Shown one piece after another: positions 26,479 through 34,487 of a stretch of DNA of 42,522 nucleotides (position 1 is the first letter of the stretch; every line of letters starts with the position of its first letter). The stretch is from contig NZ_SNXR01000001.1 in the NCBI RefSeq assembly GCF_004362665.1, positions 1 through 42,522 of the forward strand, given 5' to 3'. Source of the stretch: Flavobacterium dankookense. Its GTDB lineage: Bacteria > Bacteroidota > Bacteroidia > Flavobacteriales > Flavobacteriaceae. The translations under genes were made by a program, and so were the position numbers. The notes under the pieces were generated by a model, which worked only from the letters and a program-made list of their open reading frames with translations, was not told where the DNA came from and ran no database searches.

Positions 26479-27291
26479 ATGTGGCAAAACACGAGCGTTA
26501 TCGACAAAATGTATAAAAAACTAGCAATTCAAGTTTCCTTGAATGGTTTGTCGTTTGCTATTTTTGATACTTTGACCAATAAACCCATTGGGCTTGACAA
26601 AATACTGGTTACTAATTTTCAAATTAACACTAAAATTGAATCACTATTCAGTGAGGCGTTTTTAAAATATCCTGAACTTAAATCAGGCTATGACGAAGTG
26701 GTGATTATCCATAGTAATAATTTATCGACTTTTGTCCCTACGGCTTTGTTTGATGAAGAATACCTTGGCAGTTATCTGCAATTCAATACTAAAGTTTTTG
26801 AAACCGATTTCTTTGCCTTTGACCAATTGCCTAACTATGAGATGAACAATGTGTACATTCCTTATGTGAATATGAACAACTATTTCATCGATCAGTTTGG
26901 TACTTTTGATTACCGTCACGCCAATACCATTTTGATTGAAAAACTGCTAGACCTTTCAAAAAATATCGACGATAGAAAAATGTTTGTTCACGTGAGCGAA
27001 ACTCATTTTGAAATTGTGGTCATTCAAAATCAAAAACTAGAATTTTACAATTCGTTCGACTATAAAACGCCCGAAGATTTTATCTATTATATTCTCTTCA
27101 CTGCGGAACAATTACATCTCAATCCAGAACATTTCAAATTGGAACTGTTAGGAAAAATAAACGAGGAAAGTTCGCTGTTTCAAATGGCGTATAAATATGT
27201 GAGAAACACTTCGTTGATGAATGTGAGTTTTATGTTTAATTCCTTTACCGAAACACAGAATAGAGAACACTTCATCCTACTCCACTCATGA
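26479..27291 (+). CDS. DUF3822-family protein
   Basis: The 270-residue protein fits DUF3822, a Bacteroidota family with an actin/ASKHA-like strand pattern (LAIQVSLNGLSFAIFD; MFVHVSETHFEIVVIQNQKLEFYNSFDYKTPEDFIYYILF). Function is unknown. Its stop overlaps the rsmD start by 4 bp (ATGA), a coupling I recall from related genomes, so a link to ribosome maturation is likely but unproven. Confidence 0.82.
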   Translation: MWQNTSVIDKMYKKLAIQVSLNGLSFAIFDTLTNKPIGLDKILVTNFQINTKIESLFSEAFLKYPELKSGYDEVVIIHSNNLSTFVPTALFDEEYLGSYLQFNTKVFETDFFAFDQLPNYEMNNVYIPYVNMNNYFIDQFGTFDYRHANTILIEKLLDLSKNIDDRKMFVHVSETHFEIVVIQNQKLEFYNSFDYKTPEDFIYYILFTAEQLHLNPEHFKLELLGKINEESSLFQMAYKYVRNTSLMNVSFMFNSFTETQNREHFILLHS

Positions 27292-27875
27292 GAATAATCT
27301 CTGGCAAATACAAAGGCAGACGAATTGCACCGCCAAAAAACTTACCGGTTCGTCCAACAACTGATATGAGCAAAGAAGCCGTTTTCAATGTGCTGAACAA
27401 TCATTTCAACTTTTCGGAACTAAAAGTCTTGGAACTTTTTGCAGGAACTGGAAGTATTAGTTATGAATTTGCATCGCGTGGTTGTACTCCTATTTTATGT
27501 GTCGATGGCGATATGGGTTGTGTGAACTTCATCAAGAAAACTGCCAAAGAATTTGACTTTGACATTACCGCTTTGAAAAGTGATGTTTTTAAATTTTTAG
27601 AAAAACACAAAGGAAACTACGATATCATATTTGCTGATCCGCCGTATGGAATGAACCAAAAGGAATTCGAAAAAATCATCGAACTTATTTTTGAAAACGA
27701 ACTGCTAGACGAAGAAGGAATGCTGGTTGTAGAACATTCTAAATATACCAAACTGGATCAAATGAGTAATTTTTCATTTCAGAAGAATTATGGTGGTTCG
27801 GTGTTTACTTTTTTTGAGTTCGAAAGTGATGAGGAAAATGATGATGAGGATAGTTTGGAAAGTGAGGAAGAATAG
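27288..27875 (+). CDS. rsmD: 16S rRNA (guanine-N2)-methyltransferase RsmD
   Basis: The 195-residue enzyme methylates G966 (E. coli numbering) of 16S rRNA. MRIISGKYKGRRI, the RPTTDMSKEAVFNVL segment, the SAM loop LELFAGTGSISYE and the catalytic DPPYG are all in place. An unusual acidic tail (about 18 residues, ESDEENDDEDSLESEEE) follows the fold. The start overlaps the stop of the DUF3822 gene. Confidence 0.92.
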   Translation: MRIISGKYKGRRIAPPKNLPVRPTTDMSKEAVFNVLNNHFNFSELKVLELFAGTGSISYEFASRGCTPILCVDGDMGCVNFIKKTAKEFDFDITALKSDVFKFLEKHKGNYDIIFADPPYGMNQKEFEKIIELIFENELLDEEGMLVVEHSKYTKLDQMSNFSFQKNYGGSVFTFFEFESDEENDDEDSLESEEE

Positions 27876-27912
27876 TTTTTTTATTCTTACATAGTTTTTG
27901 ATGACAAGTTTT

Positions 27913-28033
27913 CGTCAGTTCGAGTGATTTTTTGAAAAAAAATCGTACCGAGAAAAAGAAAAATTTCATTAAAAACGGGTTCTCGATACATTTTTTGTTC
28001 CGTTTCTCTGCACAAAAAACACTCGAACTGACG
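27913..28033. repeat. Long inverted-repeat element between rsmD and the kinase gene
   Basis: Perfect 14-bp arms CGTCAGTTCGAGTG and CACTCGAACTGACG bracket about 93 bp. Inside, TCGTACCGAGA and TTCTCGATAC pair imperfectly. The GTTCTCGATAC core is shared with the elements at 18260 and 18514, so it is probably a member of a dispersed family. The remainder of 27876-28202 holds the promoter region of the kinase gene. Confidence 0.75.
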
Positions 28034-28125
28034 GTTTAACTCTTACAACCCAAAAATTGTTCATTTATCCTTCCTGAATTTTCATCAATACTTTTTTCCT
28101 TGAACTCTGATTTTTTAATTTCTAC

Positions 28126-28185
28126 GTTAATTCAAAGTTAATCCGAAGTTAAAACGCATTTTCTAAAACAAATCCGCTATTTTTG
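28126..28185 (+). promoter_or_regulatory. Three 11-bp-spaced GTTAA repeats and -7 box
   Basis: GTTAA occurs at 28126, 28137 and 28148, exactly one helical turn apart, as in binding boxes of OmpR/PhoB-family regulators. A TATTTTTG -7 box at 28178-28185 has no TTG at -33, as expected for an activated promoter. The ATG of the kinase gene is 18 nt further. Confidence 0.55.
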
Positions 28186-28202
28186 AAGTATCATTTATTC
28201 GT

Positions 28203-29561
28203 ATGAAGAAAAAAATAAATTTGTTAATTGGTTTTTCAGCACTGGTTTTGTTGCTGCTTTGCGCGATTCAGTTTTATCTGGTCAAAACTACTTATGATTA
28301 TAAAGTAGAACAATTTCACACCGAAGTAAAAGAAAAAATTGGCAACATCACCAATAATTACACCGAACTCGATTCCAGTGTTTTTCTCAAAAAAGATGTA
28401 TTGTACAAAAGTTTATTAGAAAAAATAATCCATAACAAAAGCTATCGATACAACGTTAAAAGTGATTTGTTAGCCAATGAATATCGTGATATTTTAACGC
28501 TACGTTTAAAGGAAAAACTGAACAAAGAATTTCCCGAAAGCGAAATTACCTTTGCCGTTGTAGTCAATAAATTTATTGTCTTCAATAATACTACTGAAAC
28601 TGACACTATTTTTTCTGAAAAACCATTGATTGGTAATTCAATTTATGGCGATTTGGCTTCTCTGGACAATGCTTTTTTGGTTCGAAATTATGTGGGAACA
28701 ACTAGCGCCATCCAAAATGGAAATTATAAACTTCTAACAGAAGACAGTCTATATGTCTCAGTGCACAACGCAGAACAAATTATTTTAGGTCGAATGACAT
28801 CCATCCTAATTCTGGCTATTTTTTCGATGGTGGTTTTGATAACGCTTTTTGTCATCACCATAAAATCACTAATCAAACAGAAAAAAGTAAGCGATGTTAA
28901 AACCGATTTTATTAATAATATCACTCACGAATTAAAAACACCTTTATCGACTTTGAGTGTTTCTACTAAAATGTTGTCAAGACCCGAAATCAAAGAGAAT
29001 GAAGCCATTTTCAATACCATAATCGATACAGTAGAACGACAAAATAACCGTTTGCAAAACATCATCGACCAAGTAATGAGCAACTCGCTAGGTTTTGAAG
29101 AAATTGAATTGCAGAAAGAAAAAATCAAAATCAATTCGTTATTAAAAACTATCATCGCCGATTTTAATTTAGCATTTCCTAACATCAATATTCATACTCA
29201 TTTTGACCAAAATGAAACATCGCTAACCTTGGATAAGTTTCATTTGACTACTGCAGTGACTAATGTTTTGGAAAATGCCGTAAAATATGGTTGTCAAAAC
29301 ATTACTATCAGCACGCAAAACGAAAATGGTAATTTTCAATTGCGCATACAAGACGATGGCATTGGAATTTCGAAAGCAAAACAACATTTACTCTTTGAAA
29401 AATTCTATCGTGTAGAACAAGGCAATTTGCACAATACAAAAGGTCTTGGATTGGGTTTATATTATGTAGATCAAATTGTAAAAGCCCATAAAGGTTCGGT
29501 TAATGTCATGAGCGAATTGGGAAAAGGTGCTTCATTTACTATCAGTTTACCAACTTTTTGA
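28203..29561 (+). CDS. Sensor histidine kinase (RprX-like)
   Basis: The 452-residue protein has a first membrane helix (residues 5-27), a periplasmic sensor of about 170 residues, a second helix (about 198-222), then a HisKA domain with His242 in NNITHELKTPLS and a HATPase domain with N box LENAVKYG, G1 DDGIGIS and G2 GLGLGLYYV. There is no clear HAMP domain. It resembles RprX of Bacteroides. The cognate regulator gene follows after 152 nt. Confidence 0.92.
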   Translation: MKKKINLLIGFSALVLLLLCAIQFYLVKTTYDYKVEQFHTEVKEKIGNITNNYTELDSSVFLKKDVLYKSLLEKIIHNKSYRYNVKSDLLANEYRDILTLRLKEKLNKEFPESEITFAVVVNKFIVFNNTTETDTIFSEKPLIGNSIYGDLASLDNAFLVRNYVGTTSAIQNGNYKLLTEDSLYVSVHNAEQIILGRMTSILILAIFSMVVLITLFVITIKSLIKQKKVSDVKTDFINNITHELKTPLSTLSVSTKMLSRPEIKENEAIFNTIIDTVERQNNRLQNIIDQVMSNSLGFEEIELQKEKIKINSLLKTIIADFNLAFPNINIHTHFDQNETSLTLDKFHLTTAVTNVLENAVKYGCQNITISTQNENGNFQLRIQDDGIGISKAKQHLLFEKFYRVEQGNLHNTKGLGLGLYYVDQIVKAHKGSVNVMSELGKGASFTISLPTF

Positions 29562-29591
29562 TATGTCTTTAACATAAAAATATTTTAATAT

Positions 29592-29658
29592 AAACCATTA
29601 AGGAATTAAGGTAATTAAGTAAAACCATCCTTAATGAAACTTAATTTCTTAATGGTTT
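29592..29658. repeat. Inverted repeat between kinase and regulator genes
   Basis: Arms AAACCATTAAGGAATTAAG and CTTAATTTCTTAATGGTTT (19 bp, one mismatch) enclose 29 nt. It may be a dispersed repeat, and as RNA would form a strong hairpin that could lower expression of the regulator relative to the kinase. Confidence 0.65.
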
Positions 29659-29713
29659 TGTGAGTTTTAAATATTTAATTTTTTAATTACGCCAAAACCT
29701 AGTCTTTCAACCT

Positions 29714-30403
29714 ATGAAAAAAGTACTTTTAGCCGAAGATGATATCGATTTTGCTACTGTTTTGAAGCACTATCTTGAAATTCATCAGTTTGAAATTCAT
29801 TGGGCAAAAGATGGCGAAGAAGCTTGGCAAACATTCAACACCAAAGATGTTGACATTTGTATTTTTGATGTGATGATGCCTAAAATCGACGGATTTACTT
29901 TAGCTGAAAAATGCGTAGAGCTAAAACCCGAAGTTCCTTTTCTATTCCTAACTGCAAGAAATCAAAGTGAAGACAAAATCAAAGGACTGAAACTTGGCGC
30001 CGATGATTATATCGTGAAACCATTTGAAGCCGACGAATTGGTTTTGCGTTTGACTAATATTTTAAAACGAACTTCACGACAAAAACCATTGGACGTAATC
30101 CAAAATGACATTCAAATTGGTTTATATCTTTTTGATACCAAACGTTTGGAATTAAGAACCGAAAACAGCAAACAACAACTCACGGAAAAAGAAGCCGCTT
30201 TGCTCACTTTTTTATTTGAAAACAGAAACCAGTTACTAAAACGAGAAGAAGTGTTGCGCTCCGTTTGGAATAATGAAGATTATTTCTCTGGACGAAGTAT
30301 GGACGTTTACATCAGTAAATTGCGGAAATATTTTGCTGATGATAAAACAATTTCGATAGAAAGTATTCGAAATATTGGTTTGGAGTTTAAGGTAAAAATA
30401 TAA
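29714..30403 (+). CDS. OmpR/PhoB-family response regulator (RprY-like)
   Basis: The 229-residue protein has a receiver domain with acidic pocket (LLAEDDIDF), phospho-acceptor Asp52 (IFDVMMPKIDGF), the Thr of FLFLTARN and the Lys of GADDYIVKPF. A winged-helix DNA-binding domain follows (LTEKEAALLTFLFENRNQLL; FSGRSMDVYISKLRKYF). It pairs with the upstream kinase. Proteins of this class bind direct repeats 11 bp apart, as found upstream of the kinase gene. Confidence 0.92.
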   Translation: MKKVLLAEDDIDFATVLKHYLEIHQFEIHWAKDGEEAWQTFNTKDVDICIFDVMMPKIDGFTLAEKCVELKPEVPFLFLTARNQSEDKIKGLKLGADDYIVKPFEADELVLRLTNILKRTSRQKPLDVIQNDIQIGLYLFDTKRLELRTENSKQQLTEKEAALLTFLFENRNQLLKREEVLRSVWNNEDYFSGRSMDVYISKLRKYFADDKTISIESIRNIGLEFKVKI

Positions 30404-30415
30404 AAAGATTGAAGA

Positions 30416-30874
30416 CTAATAAAACTCTATCTTTTCAATTTTATCATTTACAAATTCAACTGAAATCATTATTTCTGAACCCTCAGTATAAAATTCTAAT
30501 TCAAAATCTACTGAACCAGTTTCTTCATTTTTATAAATAAAAACATCTTCTAAAGCATAATCATTAGCTAAATTTATTTTCTTTTCAGCAAATTTTGTAT
30601 CAAGTTCCATTTGCACTTCGGAAAATAAATCTTCAACAAAATCTACCATTTGATATGCTTTTTGTAAAACGTCATTAAATGGACCATTCAAATTTCCATC
30701 CAATGAAAAAGCAATCTTTTTACCTTTTTTTATTTTCAACTCAAAATCCCAAGAATAATAATTATCCTTTTCAGAATACTCATTTGTAAGTTTACCTAAT
30801 TTAGAATCTATAATAGACTTTGTAGATTTTTTCTTTGAGAAACCTCCAAAAATTAACTTTAATAAATTTAACAT
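30416..30874 (-). CDS. Hypothetical protein, 152 residues
   Basis: I do not recognise this small protein. It starts with a short hydrophobic, then basic stretch (MLNLLKLIFGGFSKKKSTK), followed by a strand-rich body (YSWDFELKIKKGKKIAFSLDG), a helix (DVLQKAYQMVDFVEDLFSEV) and two last strands (VDFELEFYTEGSEIMISVEF). It is convergent with the response regulator and lies directly downstream of the RNase P RNA, 18 nt away. Confidence 0.65.
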   Translation of the reverse strand: MLNLLKLIFGGFSKKKSTKSIIDSKLGKLTNEYSEKDNYYSWDFELKIKKGKKIAFSLDGNLNGPFNDVLQKAYQMVDFVEDLFSEVQMELDTKFAEKKINLANDYALEDVFIYKNEETGSVDFELEFYTEGSEIMISVEFVNDKIEKIEFY

Positions 30875-30891
30875 AAATTAGATTTTAAATT

Positions 30892-31191
30892 AAAAAAGCA
30901 GACCTGTAAGCCGGATTCTGTATTCGCCGAAACGAACCCTTATCATTTATCTAGTTCCGCAATTACTCACGGAATCAATCTTCCTACCCTTCGACAACGG
31001 ACGAGTAATCCTTAAATGCCGATATACTTGGAATTTCACCGCATAGAGTTTACCTGGTTTCACTACAGCCGAACTGTACATACTTTCTGTTGCACTTGTC
31101 CTCGCCTTTCGACGGTTGGGCGTTACCCAATATGCTACTCTTTGGTGTCCGGACTTTCCTCCTCAATAAATTGAGACGATAAGGCGGTCTG
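30892..31191 (-). ncRNA. rnpB: RNase P RNA (bacterial type A)
   Basis: The minus strand holds the conserved parts of M1 RNA: GAGGAAAGTCCGGACACC near the 5' end, ACAGAAA, the GGTAAACTC segment, the GAAGGGTAGG region and a 3' part AATCCGGCTTACAGGTCTGC. The P1 stem pairs GCAGACC (31191-31185) with GGTCTGC (30904-30898). A run of six T follows. This ribozyme matures tRNA 5' ends. Confidence 0.93.
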
Positions 31192-31196
31192 CGCGG

Positions 31197-31204
31197 CAAA
31201 GGTA
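31197..31204 (-). promoter_or_regulatory. -7 box of rnpB
   Basis: TACCTTTG on the minus strand matches TAnnTTTG and ends 6 nt before the first P1 base. A TTG at -33 is absent. The AT-rich stretch above it (31205-31240) is a tandem ATATTAGAT repeat. Confidence 0.55.
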
Positions 31205-31306
31205 GAATATTAGATTTTAGATATTAGATATTAGATTTAAAAAATTTAGTAATTTGAAATGTTTGATATAATTTTATATTTTTTATTTGCCACAAAAAAC
31301 ACATCA

Positions 31307-31378
31307 TTTGTCATTTCGACGAAGGAGAAATCGCATCAACAAAAGATTATGTGATTTCTCCTTCGTCGAAATGACAAA
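31307..31378. repeat. Perfect 26-bp inverted repeat (dispersed-type palindrome)
   Basis: Arms of 26 bp with the core TTTCGACGAAGGAGAAATC pair perfectly around a 20-nt loop, between divergent rnpB and dnaX. I recall closely similar palindromes from intergenic DNA of many Flavobacterium genomes; a count in this genome would confirm it. Confidence 0.8.
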
Positions 31379-31436
31379 ACAATCAATAAGAAACGATTTA
31401 AATTTTCAGTCATTTAAAATATTTGACATCTAATAT

Positions 31437-31467
31437 TTGATATTTGATATTTCAAAACCTATATTTG
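31437..31467 (+). promoter_or_regulatory. Promoter of dnaX
   Basis: TTG at 31437-31439, a 20-nt spacer and TATATTTG at 31460-31467 match the consensus very well. The ATG is 18 nt further. Confidence 0.6.
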
Positions 31468-31485
31468 TAATCCAATAATTTGCTA

Positions 31486-33251
31486 ATGGAACAATTTGTA
31501 GTATCAGCTCGAAAGTATCGTCCGCAAACGTTTAAAGACGTTGTTGGACAACAAGCGATTACCAATACGTTGCTGAATGCTATAGAAAATAATCACCTAG
31601 CTTCTGCCCTATTATTTACTGGTCCAAGAGGTGTTGGAAAAACAACTTGTGCGAGGATTTTGGCTCGAAAAATCAATCAACCTGGATATGACGATCCATT
31701 TGAGGATTTTGCTTTCAATGTTTTTGAACTCGATGCGGCTTCCAATAATTCGGTGGATGATATTAGAAACTTAATTGACCAAGTTCGAATTCCGCCACAA
31801 ACAGGACAATACAAAGTGTATATTATTGACGAGGTTCACATGTTATCATCGGCGGCATTTAATGCTTTCCTAAAAACATTAGAAGAACCACCAAAACATG
31901 CCATTTTTATTTTGGCAACGACCGAGAAACATAAAATCATTCCAACTATTTTATCACGTTGTCAGATTTTTGATTTCAAACGTATTACTGTAAAAGACGC
32001 TAAAGAACATTTAGCTGAAGTTGCCAAAAGTCAAGGTGTTGCATTTGAAGACGATGCTTTGCATATTATTGCCCAAAAAGCAGATGGTGCGATGCGTGAT
32101 GCTTTATCTATTTTTGACCGAGTGGTTTCTTATTGCGGAAATAATTTAACACGTCAAGCCGTAACTGAAAATTTGAACGTTCTTGATTATGAAACCTATA
32201 CTCGAGTAACTGATTTGATTTTGGAAAATAATATTCCTGAAGTTTTATTGGCTTACAACGAAATTTTAGCAAAAGGATTCGACGGACATCATTTTATTGC
32301 TGGATTGGCTTCGCATTTTAGAGATGTTTTAGTGGCTAAAAATCCAGCGACACTTTCCTTATTGGAAGTTGGCGAACAAGCACAACGATTGTATTTTGAA
32401 CAAGCCAAAAAAGCCTCTTCAGAATTTTTACTTAAAGGAATTGATTTAGCAAATGATTGTGATTTAAAATATAAAGTAAGTCAAAATCAACGATTGCTAG
32501 TTGAACTTTGCTTGATGCAATTGTGCTCTGTCAACTTCGACGGAGAAAAAAAAAAGCTAATTTCATAATTCCGCCAACTTATTATAGAAATTCAGGTTAT
32601 TCGATTGCAGAAGTGCCAAAAAGTACGAAGTTAGAAGTACAAAATACGAATAATGATATAGTAAAAGTTGAAGAACAAAAAACGGAAGAAATTGTTCCTC
32701 AAGTTGAAAATGTTGTCGTTAAAAACGAAGAAATCCAAAATCCAAACTCACAAAAACCAACTTCTGTCACACCGAGCGCAGTCGAAGTGCAACCAAAAGT
32801 TTCCGCTTTATCGTTAGCTAGTATTAGAGCCAAGAAAGAATTATTGGAACAACAAAAAGGGAAAATAGTTGAACATGTTCATTTGCCAAGCGAAGCATTC
32901 ACTGAAACTGAAATGCTTGAACAATGGATGAAATATGCCCAACGAATGGAAGATAAAGGTTATCGCATTATTGCTTCACTGTTAACTATTAACGATCCTA
33001 AACTTGACGGCACAACCATTATTCATGAATTGCCAAACGAGAGTTCAAAAATCGATTTTGAAAAAGAGAAACACGATTTATTGGGTTACTTGCGTGGTAA
33101 ACTTCACAACCACGAAATAAGTATTACGGTAAATGTAAACGAAAGCATCGAGGTTAAAAAAGCATTTACGCCACAAGACAAATACAATAGATTGAGGGAA
33201 ATTAATCCTAATCTTGATTTATTAAGAAAGATGTTTGATTTGGATGTTTAG
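31486..33251 (+). CDS. dnaX: DNA polymerase III subunits gamma/tau, split by a -1 frame change
   Basis: The clamp-loader ATPase starts at ATG 31486. Walker A (GPRGVGKTT), the DEVH box and the SRC motif (LSRCQIFDF) are intact. The Cys4 zinc module that follows Walker A in E. coli is missing. The zero frame ends at TAA 32566-32568 and gives a 360-residue gamma-like ATPase. In a run of ten A (32546-32555) followed by G, a -1 shift joins the frame that ends at 33251 and gives about 588 residues, the expected tau length. Either slippage is programmed, or an A is missing by mutation or sequencing error. Confidence 0.88.
32546..32556 (+). other. Candidate slippery site in dnaX (ten A, then G)
   Basis: The zero frame reads GAA AAA AAA AAG CTA. 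The -1 frame reads AAA AAA GCT AAT. The run contains the E. coli-type heptamer A-AAA-AAG and is long enough for RNA polymerase slippage as in Thermus dnaX. A weak AATTTC/GAAATT hairpin can form just downstream. The zero-frame stop is 10 nt beyond the run. Confidence 0.6.
32557..33251 (+). CDS. dnaX: Tau-specific C-terminal part of DnaX (-1 frame)
   Basis: After the shift the frame reads ANFIIPPTYYRNSGYS, a Pro/Glu/Lys-rich linker (about residues 370-450), then a folded C-terminal domain with EMLEQWMKYAQRMEDKGYRI and NRLREINPNLDLLRKMF. This part should bind the polymerase and helicase, as tau domains do. It has no start signal of its own, which favours synthesis as part of a fused product. Confidence 0.75.
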
Positions 33252-33285
33252 CAATACATTTTAAAATTATCACTTCTTTTTAAAA

Positions 33286-34287
33286 CTATTTTTTCAAGAA
33301 CTCGATTAATCCTTTCATATAAATTTCTTGGTCATCATACATACTCATGTGACTACCATTTGGACAATATAAGTAAGAACCATTAGGAAATTCGCTTGCC
33401 ATCCATTTCATATATTCAGGATCCATTGTATCGTATTTTGCTCCTATAACTAAAGTTGGGACTTTTATATTTTTAAGTTCTTTAGAAACATCCCAGTTGG
33501 TCAGTTTTCCAGATATTCCTAATTCACTTGGACCTTGCATTGTAATATATAAGGATTGATTTAGTCTTCCGAAAGCTCTATTTACAGGTTCTGGCCAATC
33601 GTTAACTGGTTTTCTTAAAATATGTTGATTGTAAAAGTTTGCCATTAATAATTCCATATATTTTGGATTACCGTAGTCTTTTATAGCTTCTAGGTCTTGG
33701 ATTGTTTTTAGGATTTTCGGATCCATTTGTTTTGCCAAAACTTTAGAATATTCTCCATATTTTGGACAACTTGCCATCATGTTAGAAACAACTAATCCTT
33801 TTAAATTATCTTGATATTTAAGTGCATATTGCATCCCAAGAATTCCTCCCCAAGAATGTCCAAGCAAGTAGAAATTATCTTTATTCAACTTTAAAGCTAC
33901 TCGAACTTGTTCTAATTCTTCGACATATCTTGGTAAATCCCACATTAAAGTATCATTTGGATTTTCAGAAAAACCAGTTCCTAGTTGGTCGTAATAAATG
34001 AATTCAATTCCTTCTTTTGGGAGAAAACTTTCCATACATTCAAAATATTCATGCGACATACCTGGTCCGCCATTTAGCAACAATAATTTAATTTTGGGAT
34101 TGTTACCAATACGTTTTGTCCATACTTTAAATTTACCTTTTGAAGTTTCAATAGTTATCATTTTTGTTCCACCAATTTTCACTCCTGTTTCCTCTGAATT
34201 AAAATAAGTAGATGAAATTGGCTCTTGTTTGCAAGATATCATCAATAAAGTAATGGTTAATGCAAGAATGTATTTCAATTTATTCAT
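33286..34287 (-). CDS. Lipoprotein alpha/beta hydrolase, proline iminopeptidase-like
   Basis: The 333-residue protein begins with a lipoprotein signal (ILALTITLLMISC, anchor Cys19). The S33 family motif appears as LLNGGPGMSHE, the nucleophile elbow as GHSWGG, the acid as GAKYDTMDPE and the His as NGSHMSMYDD, a complete catalytic triad. It likely removes N-terminal residues from peptides in the periplasm or at the outer membrane. It is the last gene of the ppk operon, 7 nt after the small membrane protein gene. Confidence 0.87.
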   Translation of the reverse strand: MNKLKYILALTITLLMISCKQEPISSTYFNSEETGVKIGGTKMITIETSKGKFKVWTKRIGNNPKIKLLLLNGGPGMSHEYFECMESFLPKEGIEFIYYDQLGTGFSENPNDTLMWDLPRYVEELEQVRVALKLNKDNFYLLGHSWGGILGMQYALKYQDNLKGLVVSNMMASCPKYGEYSKVLAKQMDPKILKTIQDLEAIKDYGNPKYMELLMANFYNQHILRKPVNDWPEPVNRAFGRLNQSLYITMQGPSELGISGKLTNWDVSKELKNIKVPTLVIGAKYDTMDPEYMKWMASEFPNGSYLYCPNGSHMSMYDDQEIYMKGLIEFLKK

Positions 34288-34294
34288 AATAGAT

Positions 34295-34477
34295 TTAATG
34301 ATTTTTTTTATTAAACACTTTTCCCCAGTAAATTAAAAAGATACCAATACTCAACACAATCCTAATATAGTTTCTGTAATTAGTTTCAAAACTCAAATCA
34401 GAAAAATTTATTTTTTGAATGGTAAATACTAAAACTACAACTGCAATAATCATAACTGCTAAATTAAAATATTTCAT
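34295..34477 (-). CDS. Small two-helix membrane protein
   Basis: The 60-residue protein has two membrane segments (FNLAVMIIAVVVLVFTI and IRIVLSIGIFLIYWGKVF) joined by a short polar loop, with a basic end KKNH. No family is recognised. The gene lies 10 nt after ppx and 7 nt before the hydrolase gene, so translation is probably linked to the polyphosphate operon. Confidence 0.68.
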   Translation of the reverse strand: MKYFNLAVMIIAVVVLVFTIQKINFSDLSFETNYRNYIRIVLSIGIFLIYWGKVFNKKNH

Positions 34478-34487
34478 ATTATCCGAT

